64,000 nucleotides of DNA from Acidisoma silvae (lineage in GTDB: Bacteria; Pseudomonadota; Alphaproteobacteria; Acetobacterales; Acetobacteraceae): contig NZ_JAESVB010000003.1 in assembly GCF_020618775.1 (NCBI RefSeq), forward strand, positions 1-64,000. Reading direction: 5' to 3'. Each line of letters begins with the position of its first letter. Positions within the stretch are counted from its first letter, which is position 1. A program made the translations under genes and the position numbers. Below the pieces are notes generated by a model. The model had not been told where the DNA came from. It ran no database searches and was given only the letters and a program-made list of their open reading frames with translations. Of this stretch, positions 56,346 through 64,000 are shown one piece after another.

Positions 56346-57239
56346 TCAGCGTGAATGTGCGGCATTGGCATGTGCGGGTAACCGCCGGGGCGTAGCGTAA
56401 GACAGCATTTCCCGGACGCTGGCGGCAAGCACCCGGGCAATCTCCGCAAGACAGTGATCCGGCGTGCGGGCCAGCATGACGATCTGGGACGAGGGCAAGG
56501 GCGGGAGTCCCGTTGCAAGGGTCAAGTCCTGCTGTTGGGCCGCGACAATGCGCCCCAGCGGCGCCACGCCCAGCCCGGCGCGAACCGCCGTTATCAAAGC
56601 CAGACAGCTGCCGCCGATGAAGGCATCGTCCCAGGACAGGTCTGCATGATCGAGCACTTTGATCGCGACGGCGCGCACGCCGCAGGGCGGCGGCAATGTG
56701 ACAAGCGGCACCGGCCCTGTCGGCCTCAACCAATTCGGCGGCGCGCGCCATTCCAGCGGATCCTCGCCCAGCACTTCACCATCCGAACCACCGGCGTCGC
56801 GCCTTATGATGGCCAGATCGATATCGCCCTTGTCGAAACGATCCCGGATCGCCTGGGACTGGCCGAGCGTCACGGTCAGGAAGGCGCGCGCCGGCAGGGC
56901 CGCGCGGATACGGCGCAGCGCCATATCGAAAGACGCGCCCAGCACATGGTCGCTGACACCCAGCGTAACGCGGCGGGGTTGGGCGTCATCCTCGGTTAAG
57001 GCCGCATCATGCGCGGCAAGGAGACTCCGTGCCCGATCCAGAAAGGCATGGCCCTGGTCGGTCAGCCTGACGAAGCGCGGCGTGCGGTCCAGCAGCCTGC
57101 GGCCGAGCGTTTTTTCCAAGGCTTTGATCCGCTGGCTGACGACCGGCTGCACCGTCCCGGCGGCTTCCGCCGCTCGGGTCAGGCTGCCGTATTCAGCCGT
57201 GAGAACAAAAAGCCGGACGGATTCGAGATCAAGCATCAT
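56346..57239 (-). CDS. LysR-family transcriptional regulator, divergent from the tautomerase
   Basis: 297 residues. The N-terminal HTH (about 5-65) reads FVLTAEYGSLTRAAEAAGTVQPVVSQRI, and the effector-binding domain follows. It is divergent from a tautomerase gene, 96 bases start to start, with a 7-11-7 palindrome in the gap. It probably regulates that gene and itself. The C terminus (PRRLPAHANAAHSR) is slightly longer than usual. Confidence 0.92.
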   Translation of the reverse strand: MMLDLESVRLFVLTAEYGSLTRAAEAAGTVQPVVSQRIKALEKTLGRRLLDRTPRFVRLTDQGHAFLDRARSLLAAHDAALTEDDAQPRRVTLGVSDHVLGASFDMALRRIRAALPARAFLTVTLGQSQAIRDRFDKGDIDLAIIRRDAGGSDGEVLGEDPLEWRAPPNWLRPTGPVPLVTLPPPCGVRAVAIKVLDHADLSWDDAFIGGSCLALITAVRAGLGVAPLGRIVAAQQQDLTLATGLPPLPSSQIVMLARTPDHCLAEIARVLAASVREMLSYATPRRLPAHANAAHSR

Positions 57240-57248
57240 AGCAATCTA

Positions 57249-57273
57249 CTATGATGAGTATTTCATATCATAG
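57249..57273. promoter_or_regulatory. LysR-type operator (7-11-7 palindrome)
   Basis: CTATGAT (57249-57255), eleven bases, ATCATAG (57267-57273). The arms are perfect and the inner T-N11-A spacing is the LysR box layout. It begins 9 bases beyond the regulator's start codon and 62 bases from the tautomerase start. Confidence 0.65.
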
Positions 57274-57335
57274 CGTTTTCATATCAAAAACGAAACGCCA
57301 CAATCATCGGCATCAACATCGCAAGGAATACCGAG

Positions 57336-57776
57336 ATGCCGATGATCACCGTCCGCTACACGACACCCAACCCACAGTCTGATCTCCGTCCGCAGATCGC
57401 GGCTCTGGCATCGCGCCTGGCCGCTGAAAAGCTCGGCAAGCAGCCGGAGGTGACGGCCGTGCTCGTCGAATATGCTGATCCGAAGGGCTGGTTCATTGCC
57501 GGCCAGCATCCGACGGAGGCCGGGCTGGCGGCCTTCTGGCTGGATATCAAGGTCACGGACAAGACCAATACCAAGACCGAGACAACCCGCTTCGTGGAGG
57601 AGACTTTCGTGGAAATGGAAAAGCTTCTCGGCCCGCTGCATACCGAATGCTATGTCCTCGTCCACGCGGTCGATGGTGACGCCTATGGCTATGGTGGCCT
57701 CACGCAGAACGGCCGCCGGGCAGCCGCCCACCCTGCCTGGCCGAGCGCAGATGACGTTCTCTTGAGGCAATTCTGA
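57336..57776 (+). CDS. Tautomerase-family protein (4-oxalocrotonate-type)
   Basis: 146 residues. The chain starts MPMITVRYTT, so Pro1 after methionine removal is the likely catalytic base, as in the tautomerase superfamily. It is longer than 4-OT (62 residues), like the trimeric long forms such as cis-CaaD relatives. It continues GWFIAGQHPTEAGLAAFWLDIKVTDK, and the sequence to VDGDAYGYGGLTQNGRR is not otherwise known to me. It is under the divergent LysR regulator. Confidence 0.85.
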   Translation: MPMITVRYTTPNPQSDLRPQIAALASRLAAEKLGKQPEVTAVLVEYADPKGWFIAGQHPTEAGLAAFWLDIKVTDKTNTKTETTRFVEETFVEMEKLLGPLHTECYVLVHAVDGDAYGYGGLTQNGRRAAAHPAWPSADDVLLRQF

Positions 57777-57877
57777 TGGCTTTCTGAGCTTTTCGGGATC
57801 GCAAATCCGCCTATTCTGGGCGCCCCATAACCGGAGCGCCCGTCCAAGGGCGCCCAGAGACGCCCGAAGACCAAGAT

Positions 57878-58699
57878 ATGAACCGAATGGACGGAAAGAT
57901 CTGCCTCGTTGCCGGTGCGACGCAGGGACTGGGCGCGGCCATCGCCCAAAGATTGGCCGAAGCCGGGGCTGCCGGCCTCGTCATTACCGGCCGTTCCGCC
58001 GAGAAAGGCCGCGCCGTCGCCCAAAGGATCGAGGATGAGACCGGATGCTCGACCCATTTCATCCGTGCGGACCTTGCCTCGGTCGCGGATTGCCGGCGCG
58101 TCGTCGCTGAAACCGAAGCCGAATCCGGCGCGCTGCATGTGCTGGTCAATGCCGGCGCACTGACCGATCGCGGCACCATTCTGGACACCACGCCCGAATT
58201 GTTCGACCGCATGATCGCGACCAATCTGCGCGGACCGTTTTTTCTGATGCAGAGCGCCATCCGCCAGATGATCCGCAACCGGATCGAAGGCGCGATCTGC
58301 AATATCGGCTCCATGTCGGCGCTATCCGGCCAGCCCTTCATCAGCGCCTATTGCGCGTCCAAGGGTGGGCTGGCGACGCTGACCGCCAATACTGCTTTCG
58401 CCGTCATGAAGAACCGCATTCGCGTCAATCAGCTCAATCTCGGCTGGATGGCGTCCGACCATGAAATCGCACTGCAGACGGCCGAACGCGGTGACGCGGA
58501 CTGGCTGTCCAAGGCTGTGGATGGACAGCCTTTCGGCCGGCTGATCGACCCCAAGGAAGCTGCGCGTGCCGTGAACTTCCTGGTCTCGGACGATGCCGGG
58601 CTGATGACCGGCGCGGTCGTGAATTACGACCAGTCGGTCTGGGGCGCGGCCGCGAGCCAGATGCCCATTCCCGATGCGCCCCTGTCCCTGACCGCCTGA
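57878..58699 (+). CDS. Short-chain dehydrogenase/reductase
   Basis: 273 residues, classical SDR. The cofactor loop is AGATQGLGAAIAQRL, with NAGALTD, Ser in NIGSMSALSGQ and the catalytic YCASK. It is 15 bases upstream of a Gfo/Idh/MocA oxidoreductase, so the two form one transcription unit and probably oxidise a sugar or cyclitol in sequence. The C-terminal extension (SQMPIPDAPLSLTA) is a little longer than usual. Confidence 0.88.
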   Translation: MNRMDGKICLVAGATQGLGAAIAQRLAEAGAAGLVITGRSAEKGRAVAQRIEDETGCSTHFIRADLASVADCRRVVAETEAESGALHVLVNAGALTDRGTILDTTPELFDRMIATNLRGPFFLMQSAIRQMIRNRIEGAICNIGSMSALSGQPFISAYCASKGGLATLTANTAFAVMKNRIRVNQLNLGWMASDHEIALQTAERGDADWLSKAVDGQPFGRLIDPKEAARAVNFLVSDDAGLMTGAVVNYDQSVWGAAASQMPIPDAPLSLTA

Positions 58700-58714
58700 T
58701 CCAGGATCATCGTC

Positions 58715-59722
58715 ATGAATGAAGTGAGAATTGGCGTCATCGGTACCGGCGTCATGGGCACGGACCATGCCCGCAAGCTGGCCGGCGGCATTCCCGGTGC
58801 GCGGCTGACGGCGGTGCAGGATTTCGCGGCCGACAGAGCCTCCGCCCTTGCCCAGGAACTCGGCGTCCTCGCCATCGCGGAGGCGGATGCCTTGATCGCG
58901 GATGCGGAAGTCGATGCCGTTCTGGTCTGCTCGCCGGACGGCACCCATGCGGCGCTCGGCCTGAAGGCGATTGCCGCAGGCAAGCCGGTGCTGATCGAAA
59001 AACCCGTCGCCGCCGAGCGTGGAGAGGTCGAAGCTCTTATGCGCGCCGAAATGGCGGCGGGCAGAAAGCTGGTGCAGGTCGGCTATATGCGCCGCTTCGA
59101 CCCGGGCTATGCCGAGATGCGGCGGGTCGTCGCCAGCGCCGAAGTCGGGTCGCCGCTGTTCATGCATTGCCAGCACCGCAATGAAAGCTCACCCAGCTAT
59201 CTGACGTCCGAACTCATCATCGCCAATTCCGCCGGTCATGAATTCGATGCCGCGCGGTTTGTGCTGGGCGAGGAGATCGTGGCGGCGACCGTCATCAGCC
59301 CGCCCGAGCCGCGCCACGCGCCGGGACGGCAGCCGCAATTCATCGTGCTGCAATCGGCCTCCGGCACGGTCGTCGATATCGAGGTCTATACCGACGCGCG
59401 CTACGGCTATGACGTTCAGGCCGAACTTGTCTGCGAGGAAGGCACGGTACGGCTGCGCCCCGGTCCGCCGACATCGCTGCGCCACGCGGCGCGGGACGGG
59501 CTGGTGGTGCCGCCGGATTGGCGGGCGCGTTTCGCGGACGCCTATCGCCTGCAATTCGAAAGCTGGGTTCGCTCCATCGTCACCGGCCAGAGCAATGAGG
59601 GGTCAACCGCCTGGGACGGCTATATGACGTTGCTGGTAACGGAAGCCTGCCTCAAGGCCTGGTCCACCGGCAATCGCATCGCCGTGGAGCAGCCGGAACG
59701 CCCCGCTTTCTACCAAGGATAG
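58715..59722 (+). CDS. Gfo/Idh/MocA-family oxidoreductase (inositol-2-dehydrogenase-like)
   Basis: 335 residues. Rossmann loop GVIGTGVMGTDHA, conserved EKP (LIEKPVAAE), and the catalytic Asp-His style NSAGHEFDAARFVLGEE. The segment GYMRRFDPGYAEMRR is a mark of the inositol dehydrogenase (IolG) branch. Substrate is likely a cyclitol or related sugar. It follows an SDR gene by 15 bases. A hairpin lies 18 bases past its stop. Confidence 0.9.
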   Translation: MNEVRIGVIGTGVMGTDHARKLAGGIPGARLTAVQDFAADRASALAQELGVLAIAEADALIADAEVDAVLVCSPDGTHAALGLKAIAAGKPVLIEKPVAAERGEVEALMRAEMAAGRKLVQVGYMRRFDPGYAEMRRVVASAEVGSPLFMHCQHRNESSPSYLTSELIIANSAGHEFDAARFVLGEEIVAATVISPPEPRHAPGRQPQFIVLQSASGTVVDIEVYTDARYGYDVQAELVCEEGTVRLRPGPPTSLRHAARDGLVVPPDWRARFADAYRLQFESWVRSIVTGQSNEGSTAWDGYMTLLVTEACLKAWSTGNRIAVEQPERPAFYQG

Positions 59723-59740
59723 CGGCCGGCCTGGATTTCG

Positions 59741-59771
59741 CGTCTTGCACGGATCAAATCCGCGCAAGACG
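59741..59771. terminator. Hairpin between the oxidoreductase and trehalase genes
   Basis: Stem 59741-59748 with 59764-59771 (8 bp), an inner CGGAT/ATCCG extension, between convergent stops. No T-run. It probably ends both transcripts. Confidence 0.6.
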
Positions 59772-59786
59772 TAACAATCGTCGCAT

Positions 59787-61448
59787 CTACTGCTTTGGCA
59801 GCGTTGCGGGCGTCGTTGAATCAGCGGGGGTCGAAGCTGCCGCCGCCTCGGGCTGCGGCAGCGGATATTCCGCCATGAGCGCCGCCTGCACGCCATTGGT
59901 CCAGCCGAAACCGACCTGCAGCGCATATTCGCCGCCATGGCCACCGGCATTCGCGCCCGCCGGAGCCGCGACATTGTATTTCTCGACCAGCACGCCGTCG
60001 CGGGCGAAGCCCTCGTTCACGCGCGTCTCCCAGCGTTCGGCGATCGTTTTTGCCAGATCGGGCGCGCCGTAATTCCGAAAACCCTGAACCGCCATCCATT
60101 GCAGCGGAGCCCAGCCATTCGGTGCGTCCCATTGCTGGCCGCTATTGCTGGTCGCGGTCAGAATGCCACCCGGCGCCAGCAGCTTGGCCTGCACCACCTT
60201 GGCGACCGACTGGCCTTCCTCAGCGGTCGCCACATGGAAGAACAGCGGCACAACGGTCGCCGCTGTCAGCACATGCGTCAGGCTATGGCTGCGCCAGTCA
60301 TAGTCTGAAAAATCGCCGGCCGGCTTGTCCCACATGAACGTCTGAATGGCGGCCTGCCGCTTCGCCGCCCTGTCGGCAAATAGCTTGGCCTCAGCCGTAT
60401 TGCCCGCCAGCCCGTAGGCATAGGCGAGGTCGCTTTCGAGATGGAACATCTCGCTGTTCAGATCGACCGGCAGCAGATCGGTAATGTCGATCGTCCCCAG
60501 CGTCTTGCCGTCCGCGAACCAACGGGAGCTGTAATCCCAGCCTGATTCGGCGCCCGCGCGCAGGTTGCGATACAAAACGGCCGGCGCTTCCCTGGATGTC
60601 TTCGCGGTCAGGATATCCTCGCGATAGCTCTCGTCGCGCGGCGTATCGGCTTCCGACCAGAAGCGGTTGAGCACGGTGCCGTCGGCCAGTTTCACGACAT
60701 GAGCCTGGGCCTGTCCGGGTTTCAGGCCCGAATCGCCCTGCATCCAGTAGTCATATTCCGCACGCATGACCGGCAGATAGGTCTTGTAGACCGACGGCCC
60801 GCTCTTCTGCGCCAGCAGATCGACCATGGCCGAGAAGAAGGGCGGCTGCGACCGGCTGAGGTAATAGCTGCGATTGCCATTAGGCATATGGCCGTAGCGG
60901 GTGATCAGGGACGCGATATTGCGCACCATGTCCTGCGCCAGCGCCCCCTGCTTGTCCTGCTCCAGGCCCAGCATGGTGAAATAGGTGTCCCAGTAATAGA
61001 TTTCGCTGAAACGCCCGCCCGGCACGATATAAGGCACGGGCAGCGGCAGCAGGGACGAATATTGTTCCGCGCCCCCGGGCTGACGCAGCAGCACCGTCCA
61101 CATGTCGTTGATGTAATCGCTGACCGTCTCACCCGCGCGGCGCTGGTAGGAAACGGTTTTCAGCACCGGCTCGCGAAAATGCGCCGTCACGAAATCGGTC
61201 AGGTTGAAGCCGGGCTTTCCCTTCTCGGCTTCGTAAGCCTTGATGATATCGGCCGGCGCGGCTGTCGGGATCGCGTCCGCGAAGGTCTTCTGGTCGGGAA
61301 AGACCTGCGCCATTTCAACGGCGCGGTAAAGGTCCCCGAAAACGACCGAAGGCGGCTGCGGCTCCGGCATTCGGGCCAGAGCCTGATGGCTGAGGATCGG
61401 GGTCAGAACCCCGGCGGCGAGGAGGGTAAAGCGGAAGGAATATCTCAT
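59787..61448 (-). CDS. treA: Periplasmic alpha,alpha-trehalase
   Basis: Hydrolyses trehalose to two glucose molecules in the periplasm. 553 residues of glycoside hydrolase family 37. A signal peptide MRYSFRFTLLAAGVLTPILS ends near ALARMPEP. Both family signatures are present: PGGRFSEIYYWDTYFTMLGL and QWDAPNGWAPLQWMAVQG; the catalytic Asp lies in GAESGWDYSSRW and the Glu near the C terminus in EKYNV. The last 25 residues are Pro/Ala/Thr-rich. The start overlaps the HAD gene stop by one base (TGATG), so this gene is translationally coupled. Confidence 0.96.
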   Translation of the reverse strand: MRYSFRFTLLAAGVLTPILSHQALARMPEPQPPSVVFGDLYRAVEMAQVFPDQKTFADAIPTAAPADIIKAYEAEKGKPGFNLTDFVTAHFREPVLKTVSYQRRAGETVSDYINDMWTVLLRQPGGAEQYSSLLPLPVPYIVPGGRFSEIYYWDTYFTMLGLEQDKQGALAQDMVRNIASLITRYGHMPNGNRSYYLSRSQPPFFSAMVDLLAQKSGPSVYKTYLPVMRAEYDYWMQGDSGLKPGQAQAHVVKLADGTVLNRFWSEADTPRDESYREDILTAKTSREAPAVLYRNLRAGAESGWDYSSRWFADGKTLGTIDITDLLPVDLNSEMFHLESDLAYAYGLAGNTAEAKLFADRAAKRQAAIQTFMWDKPAGDFSDYDWRSHSLTHVLTAATVVPLFFHVATAEEGQSVAKVVQAKLLAPGGILTATSNSGQQWDAPNGWAPLQWMAVQGFRNYGAPDLAKTIAERWETRVNEGFARDGVLVEKYNVAAPAGANAGGHGGEYALQVGFGWTNGVQAALMAEYPLPQPEAAAASTPADSTTPATLPKQ

Positions 61449-62296
61449 CACCACCGGAAGCTGGGAAGCGTCGCCAGGGGTGCAAGACCCATGGCCGCCG
61501 CTTCCTGCTCGGCAAGACTGTGCTTGCCCGCCAGATCGTGGATTCCGTCCAGAACCCAGCAGGATGCGAGCCCGACCGTCTGCGCGCCGGCGATATCGGT
61601 GCGCAGCGCGTCCCCCACCGCCAACACGCGGGAAGGCTCCACGCCCAGCAAGGCCAAGGTCGGGCCATAGACTTCGGGGCTGGGCTTGCCGCGCCAGCGG
61701 AATTCGCCGCCCATCTTGGCATAGTGTTCGGCCAGCAGGCCGGCACAAATGATCTGCTCGCCGTCCCGCACGATGATCAGGTCCGGATTGGCGCAGACCA
61801 TAGGCAGCTTAGCGGCAAGGCAGGCTTCCAACGCCGGAATATGGGGCGCCAGGTTGCGGTCGGTAATCTCCTCATCCGCGCCGACATTCAGCACGAAATC
61901 GGCTTCCGCCGGGGTCAGCGCCAACTCCAGGTCCAGCCCCTCGATCAGCGGCAGGTCGCGCGCCGGCCCGAGGAAGAAGACGCGGCGGCCGAGCGCCTTG
62001 TACCAAGGGTCATCGCGCGTGTGCAGCGCTTCCCAGACATTCTCGCCGCTGGTCATGACACCGTCGTAGAGCTCGGGCGGAATGCCAAGCCGCGTCAGTC
62101 CCTTGGCTGCCATTTCCGCCCGGCGCGGCGCATTGGACAGCATGACGATGCGCTTGCCGCGCTTGCGCAGTTCTTCCAGCGTCGCCTTGGAATGCGGCAG
62201 GAGCTTGCGCCCGTCGTGAATGACGCCCCAAAGGTCCAGGATGAAGCCGTCATAGTCATCGGCGATCGCGGCAAGGCCTTCCAGGTGACGCATCAT
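61448..62296 (-). CDS. HAD-superfamily (TIGR01459-type) phosphatase
   Basis: 282 residues. HAD motif I is ILDLWGVIHDGRKLLPHS with its two Asp replaced in part (DLWGV keeps the nucleophile), then MLSNAPRR for motif II, and GDALRTDIAGAQ for motif IV. Family proteins are NagD-like. Its ATG overlaps the pyrD stop and its stop overlaps the trehalase start, each by one base. The substrate is unknown. Confidence 0.88.
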   Translation of the reverse strand: MMRHLEGLAAIADDYDGFILDLWGVIHDGRKLLPHSKATLEELRKRGKRIVMLSNAPRRAEMAAKGLTRLGIPPELYDGVMTSGENVWEALHTRDDPWYKALGRRVFFLGPARDLPLIEGLDLELALTPAEADFVLNVGADEEITDRNLAPHIPALEACLAAKLPMVCANPDLIIVRDGEQIICAGLLAEHYAKMGGEFRWRGKPSPEVYGPTLALLGVEPSRVLAVGDALRTDIAGAQTVGLASCWVLDGIHDLAGKHSLAEQEAAAMGLAPLATLPSFRW

Positions 62297-63357
62297 CAGA
62301 TCCCTTTTGCCAGCGCATCCGCGCTGATGCCCTTGAGCTCGGCGATGCTTTTCACACCAGCCGATTTCACGGCCTTGTCGAGATCGGCCTTGATGCGCGC
62401 GATCAGCTTTGGCCCCTGATAGATGAAGGCCGAATAGACCTGCACCAGATCGGCCCCGGCATGGATCTTCGCCAGCGCATCCGCGCCTGACGACACGCCG
62501 CCGACGCCGATCAACGCCAGACGGCCTTTTGCGGCCAGCGAAGCGCGCGCCAGCATGGCGGTCGAGCGTGTAAACAGCGGCCGGCCGGACAGACCGCCCG
62601 TCTCCGCCGCATTCGGGCTGCGCAGGCTGTCGGGCCGGGCGAGGGTCGTATTGGTCAGAATCAGGCCGGCGATGCCGGCATTGACCGCCACTTCGACCAC
62701 AGCTTCCATGCCCTCCACCGACAGATCGGGCGCCAGCTTCACGAAGATCGGCGGCGCGTCCGGCACGGCGGCGCGCATGGCCGCCAGAATGGCCGCAATC
62801 CGCTCCTCGCTCTGCAGGTCGCGCAGGCCCGGCGTATTGGGGGAGGAGACATTGACCACGACATAGTCGCAGACCGGCGCCACCTTTTGCAGCAGGTCCG
62901 GATAGTCCCGCTCCGGGTCCGCGCCTTCCTTGTTGACGCCGATATTGGCGCCGACCGGCACGATGCGGCGATGGCGTGCCAGCTGCCGCTCGAAAGGCTT
63001 GATGCCCTTATTGTTGAAGCCCATGCGATTGATGATCGCCTCGTCTTCCGTCAGCCGGAACAGGCGGGGCTGCGGATTGCCCGCCTGCGGGCGCGGGGTG
63101 ACGGTGCCGGCCTCCACGAAGCCGAAGCCCATGCGCATGAGGGAGCGCAGCGCCACCGCATCCTTATCGAAACCGGCGGCGAGACCGATGGGGTTTTTGA
63201 AGGTCAGGCCCGCGACCTTCGTAGCCAGACGCGCGGGATCGACCTTCTGGTTCTCAGCCGCGAAGCCCAGACGCATGGCGAGAATGGCCAGCTTATGGGC
63301 GCGTTCGGCCTCCATGCGGCGCAGAAGGGGTAGTGCCAGCGCGGTCAGCGGGGCCAT
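62296..63357 (-). CDS. pyrD: Dihydroorotate dehydrogenase (quinone), class 2
   Basis: Fourth step of pyrimidine synthesis, oxidising dihydroorotate to orotate with ubiquinone, at the inner membrane. 353 residues from ATG 63357 (a TTG three codons earlier is the alternative). The N-terminal helix pair LLRRMEAERAHKLAILAM is the membrane-association element of class 2. FMN-site motifs NPIGLAAGFDKD and GVGGVSSGADAL, and the catalytic Ser in VNVSSPNTPGLR, are present. It is 39 bases after the thiE stop and overlaps the next gene by one base. Confidence 0.96.
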   Translation of the reverse strand: MAPLTALALPLLRRMEAERAHKLAILAMRLGFAAENQKVDPARLATKVAGLTFKNPIGLAAGFDKDAVALRSLMRMGFGFVEAGTVTPRPQAGNPQPRLFRLTEDEAIINRMGFNNKGIKPFERQLARHRRIVPVGANIGVNKEGADPERDYPDLLQKVAPVCDYVVVNVSSPNTPGLRDLQSEERIAAILAAMRAAVPDAPPIFVKLAPDLSVEGMEAVVEVAVNAGIAGLILTNTTLARPDSLRSPNAAETGGLSGRPLFTRSTAMLARASLAAKGRLALIGVGGVSSGADALAKIHAGADLVQVYSAFIYQGPKLIARIKADLDKAVKSAGVKSIAELKGISADALAKGI

Positions 63358-63396
63358 GAGCGGCAATCCATAACGATATGTTTATGTCTGGGCAGG

Positions 63397-64000
63397 TCAG
63401 ATGCTGGCCGGCGGCGCGGCGGCGATGGCCGCATTCATGCTGCGCACGCCGGCGGCAGCGCCCTCGGGATGCGACCAGACGGCGCTGATCACGGCCAGGA
63501 AATCCGCCCCGGTTGTTACCAGGGGCGCGCAATTATCGACCGTGATGCCGCCGATCGCGACCGAGGGCAGTTCCATGATCTCATGCCACCAGGCCAGAAC
63601 CTCCAGCTCGGCTTCGACCGGCGCATCGGCCTTCGATCCGGTGGGGTAGAAGGCACCGAAAGCCACGTAATCCGCCCCGGCTTCGCCGGCTTCCATGGCC
63701 AGTTCGCGACTGCCGTGACAGGACACGCCGAGCGTGAGGTCAGGCCCGAGGATAAGCCGGGCGTCCCGCGCCTTGGTGTCATCCTGCCCGACATGGGCGC
63801 CGTCGCAGCCGCCGGCGACCGCAAGGTCAGGCCGGTCGTTGAGCAGAAAGGCGACGTCGCGCTGCTGGGCGACCGGCCGCAGCAGGTCTATCGCCCGGCG
63901 CACCTCGTCATCGCTCGCGTTCTTCAGCCGCAGCTGCACGGCGCCGACATCGCCGGCGTCCAGGGCCGCGGCCAGCGTGTCACGGAACACGGCCGGGTCG
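63397..64000 (-). CDS. thiE: Thiamine phosphate synthase, 5' end beyond the window
   Basis: Joins the pyrimidine and thiazole halves of thiamine. The visible 201 residues run in frame to the right edge of the window, so the true start is outside it. Motifs [65 protein letters not shown] and AIGGITVDN are all ThiE (each quoted in part). Next is pyrD on the same strand. Complete proteins are about 210-220 residues. Confidence 0.93.
   Translation of the reverse strand, partial: DPAVFRDTLAAALDAGDVGAVQLRLKNASDDEVRRAIDLLRPVAQQRDVAFLLNDRPDLAVAGGCDGAHVGQDDTKARDARLILGPDLTLGVSCHGSRELAMEAGEAGADYVAFGAFYPTGSKADAPVEAELEVLAWWHEIMELPSVAIGGITVDNCAPLVTTGADFLAVISAVWSHPEGAAAGVRSMNAAIAAAPPASI

Noticed and set aside
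59787..61748. Trehalase with a 100-residue N-terminal extension
   Set aside because: The extension reads the HAD gene out of phase. The internal ATG is followed by a good signal peptide.

Overview
The window reads as a GC-rich alphaproteobacterial chromosome segment, most likely from the Rhodospirillales/Acetobacteraceae side. That assignment is an inference from gene content: COQ9, a Usg-family protein, a DUF2125 protein, homospermidine synthase with a fold-III ornithine decarboxylase, a tRNA-Trp-secE-nusG block, and CIRCE-controlled groESL. Coding density is high. I see no rRNA, CRISPR array, prophage or insertion sequence. Three tRNAs are present (Gly-TCC, Tyr-GTA, Trp-CCA), all with an encoded CCA end.

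Layout. 0.1-5.2 kb (minus): clpB with a candidate heat-shock promoter, a transglutaminase-like protein, COQ9, and peptide deformylase with a TTG start. 5.4-6.9 kb (plus): rpsU and a family-4 glycosyltransferase. 7-9.6 kb (minus): a cold-shock protein and groES-groEL behind a promoter flanked by two CIRCE operators. 9.8-17 kb: usg, tldD, arylamine N-acetyltransferase, a Pro/Ala-rich lipoprotein, hsp33, a DUF2125 protein and argG. 17-20.2 kb (minus): tRNA-Gly, homospermidine synthase and ornithine decarboxylase. The decarboxylase is preceded by a structured leader with a 16-residue upstream ORF. 20.4-23.5 kb (plus): a LuxR-type regulator, glucokinase and transaldolase. 23.6-28.7 kb: a SorC regulator divergent from an aldolase/dehydrogenase fusion, a PfkB kinase and a Cof-type phosphatase, which look like one sugar or polyol pathway. 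28.7-32 kb: an MlaC-like protein, an MscS channel with a degenerate cyclic-nucleotide domain, and small membrane proteins and lipoproteins. 32-35.7 kb: a PAS-PAS hybrid histidine kinase, a roughly 1 kb AT-rich gene-free stretch, and a LuxR-type protein with a degenerate receiver.

36-42.4 kb: tRNA-Tyr, rlmB, two dehydrogenases, degP, tRNA-Trp, secE and nusG. The translation block is interrupted, and rplK does not follow nusG. 42.4-48.5 kb: a LysR regulator, an epimerase-like protein, bluB, tehA, a VapBC toxin-antitoxin pair and etfBA. 48.6-53.7 kb (minus): a five-gene organosulfur acquisition set (MetQ-, MetN- and MetI-like transporter parts, an SfnB-like flavoprotein and an FMN monooxygenase). 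54-59.7 kb: two Gfo/Idh/MocA oxidoreductases, a HIT protein, an EamA exporter, a divergent LysR/tautomerase pair and an SDR. 59.8-64 kb (minus): thiE (cut by the window edge), pyrD, a HAD phosphatase and periplasmic trehalase, the last three joined by one-base TGATG overlaps.

The observations most worth following are the leader peptide/attenuator upstream of ornithine decarboxylase, the groES promoter bracketed by two CIRCE elements, the transporter-less aldolase/kinase/phosphatase cluster, the degenerate sensor domains (MscS channel and LuxR-type protein), and a two-copy compound palindromic repeat. One copy of that repeat sits inside the sulfur cluster.
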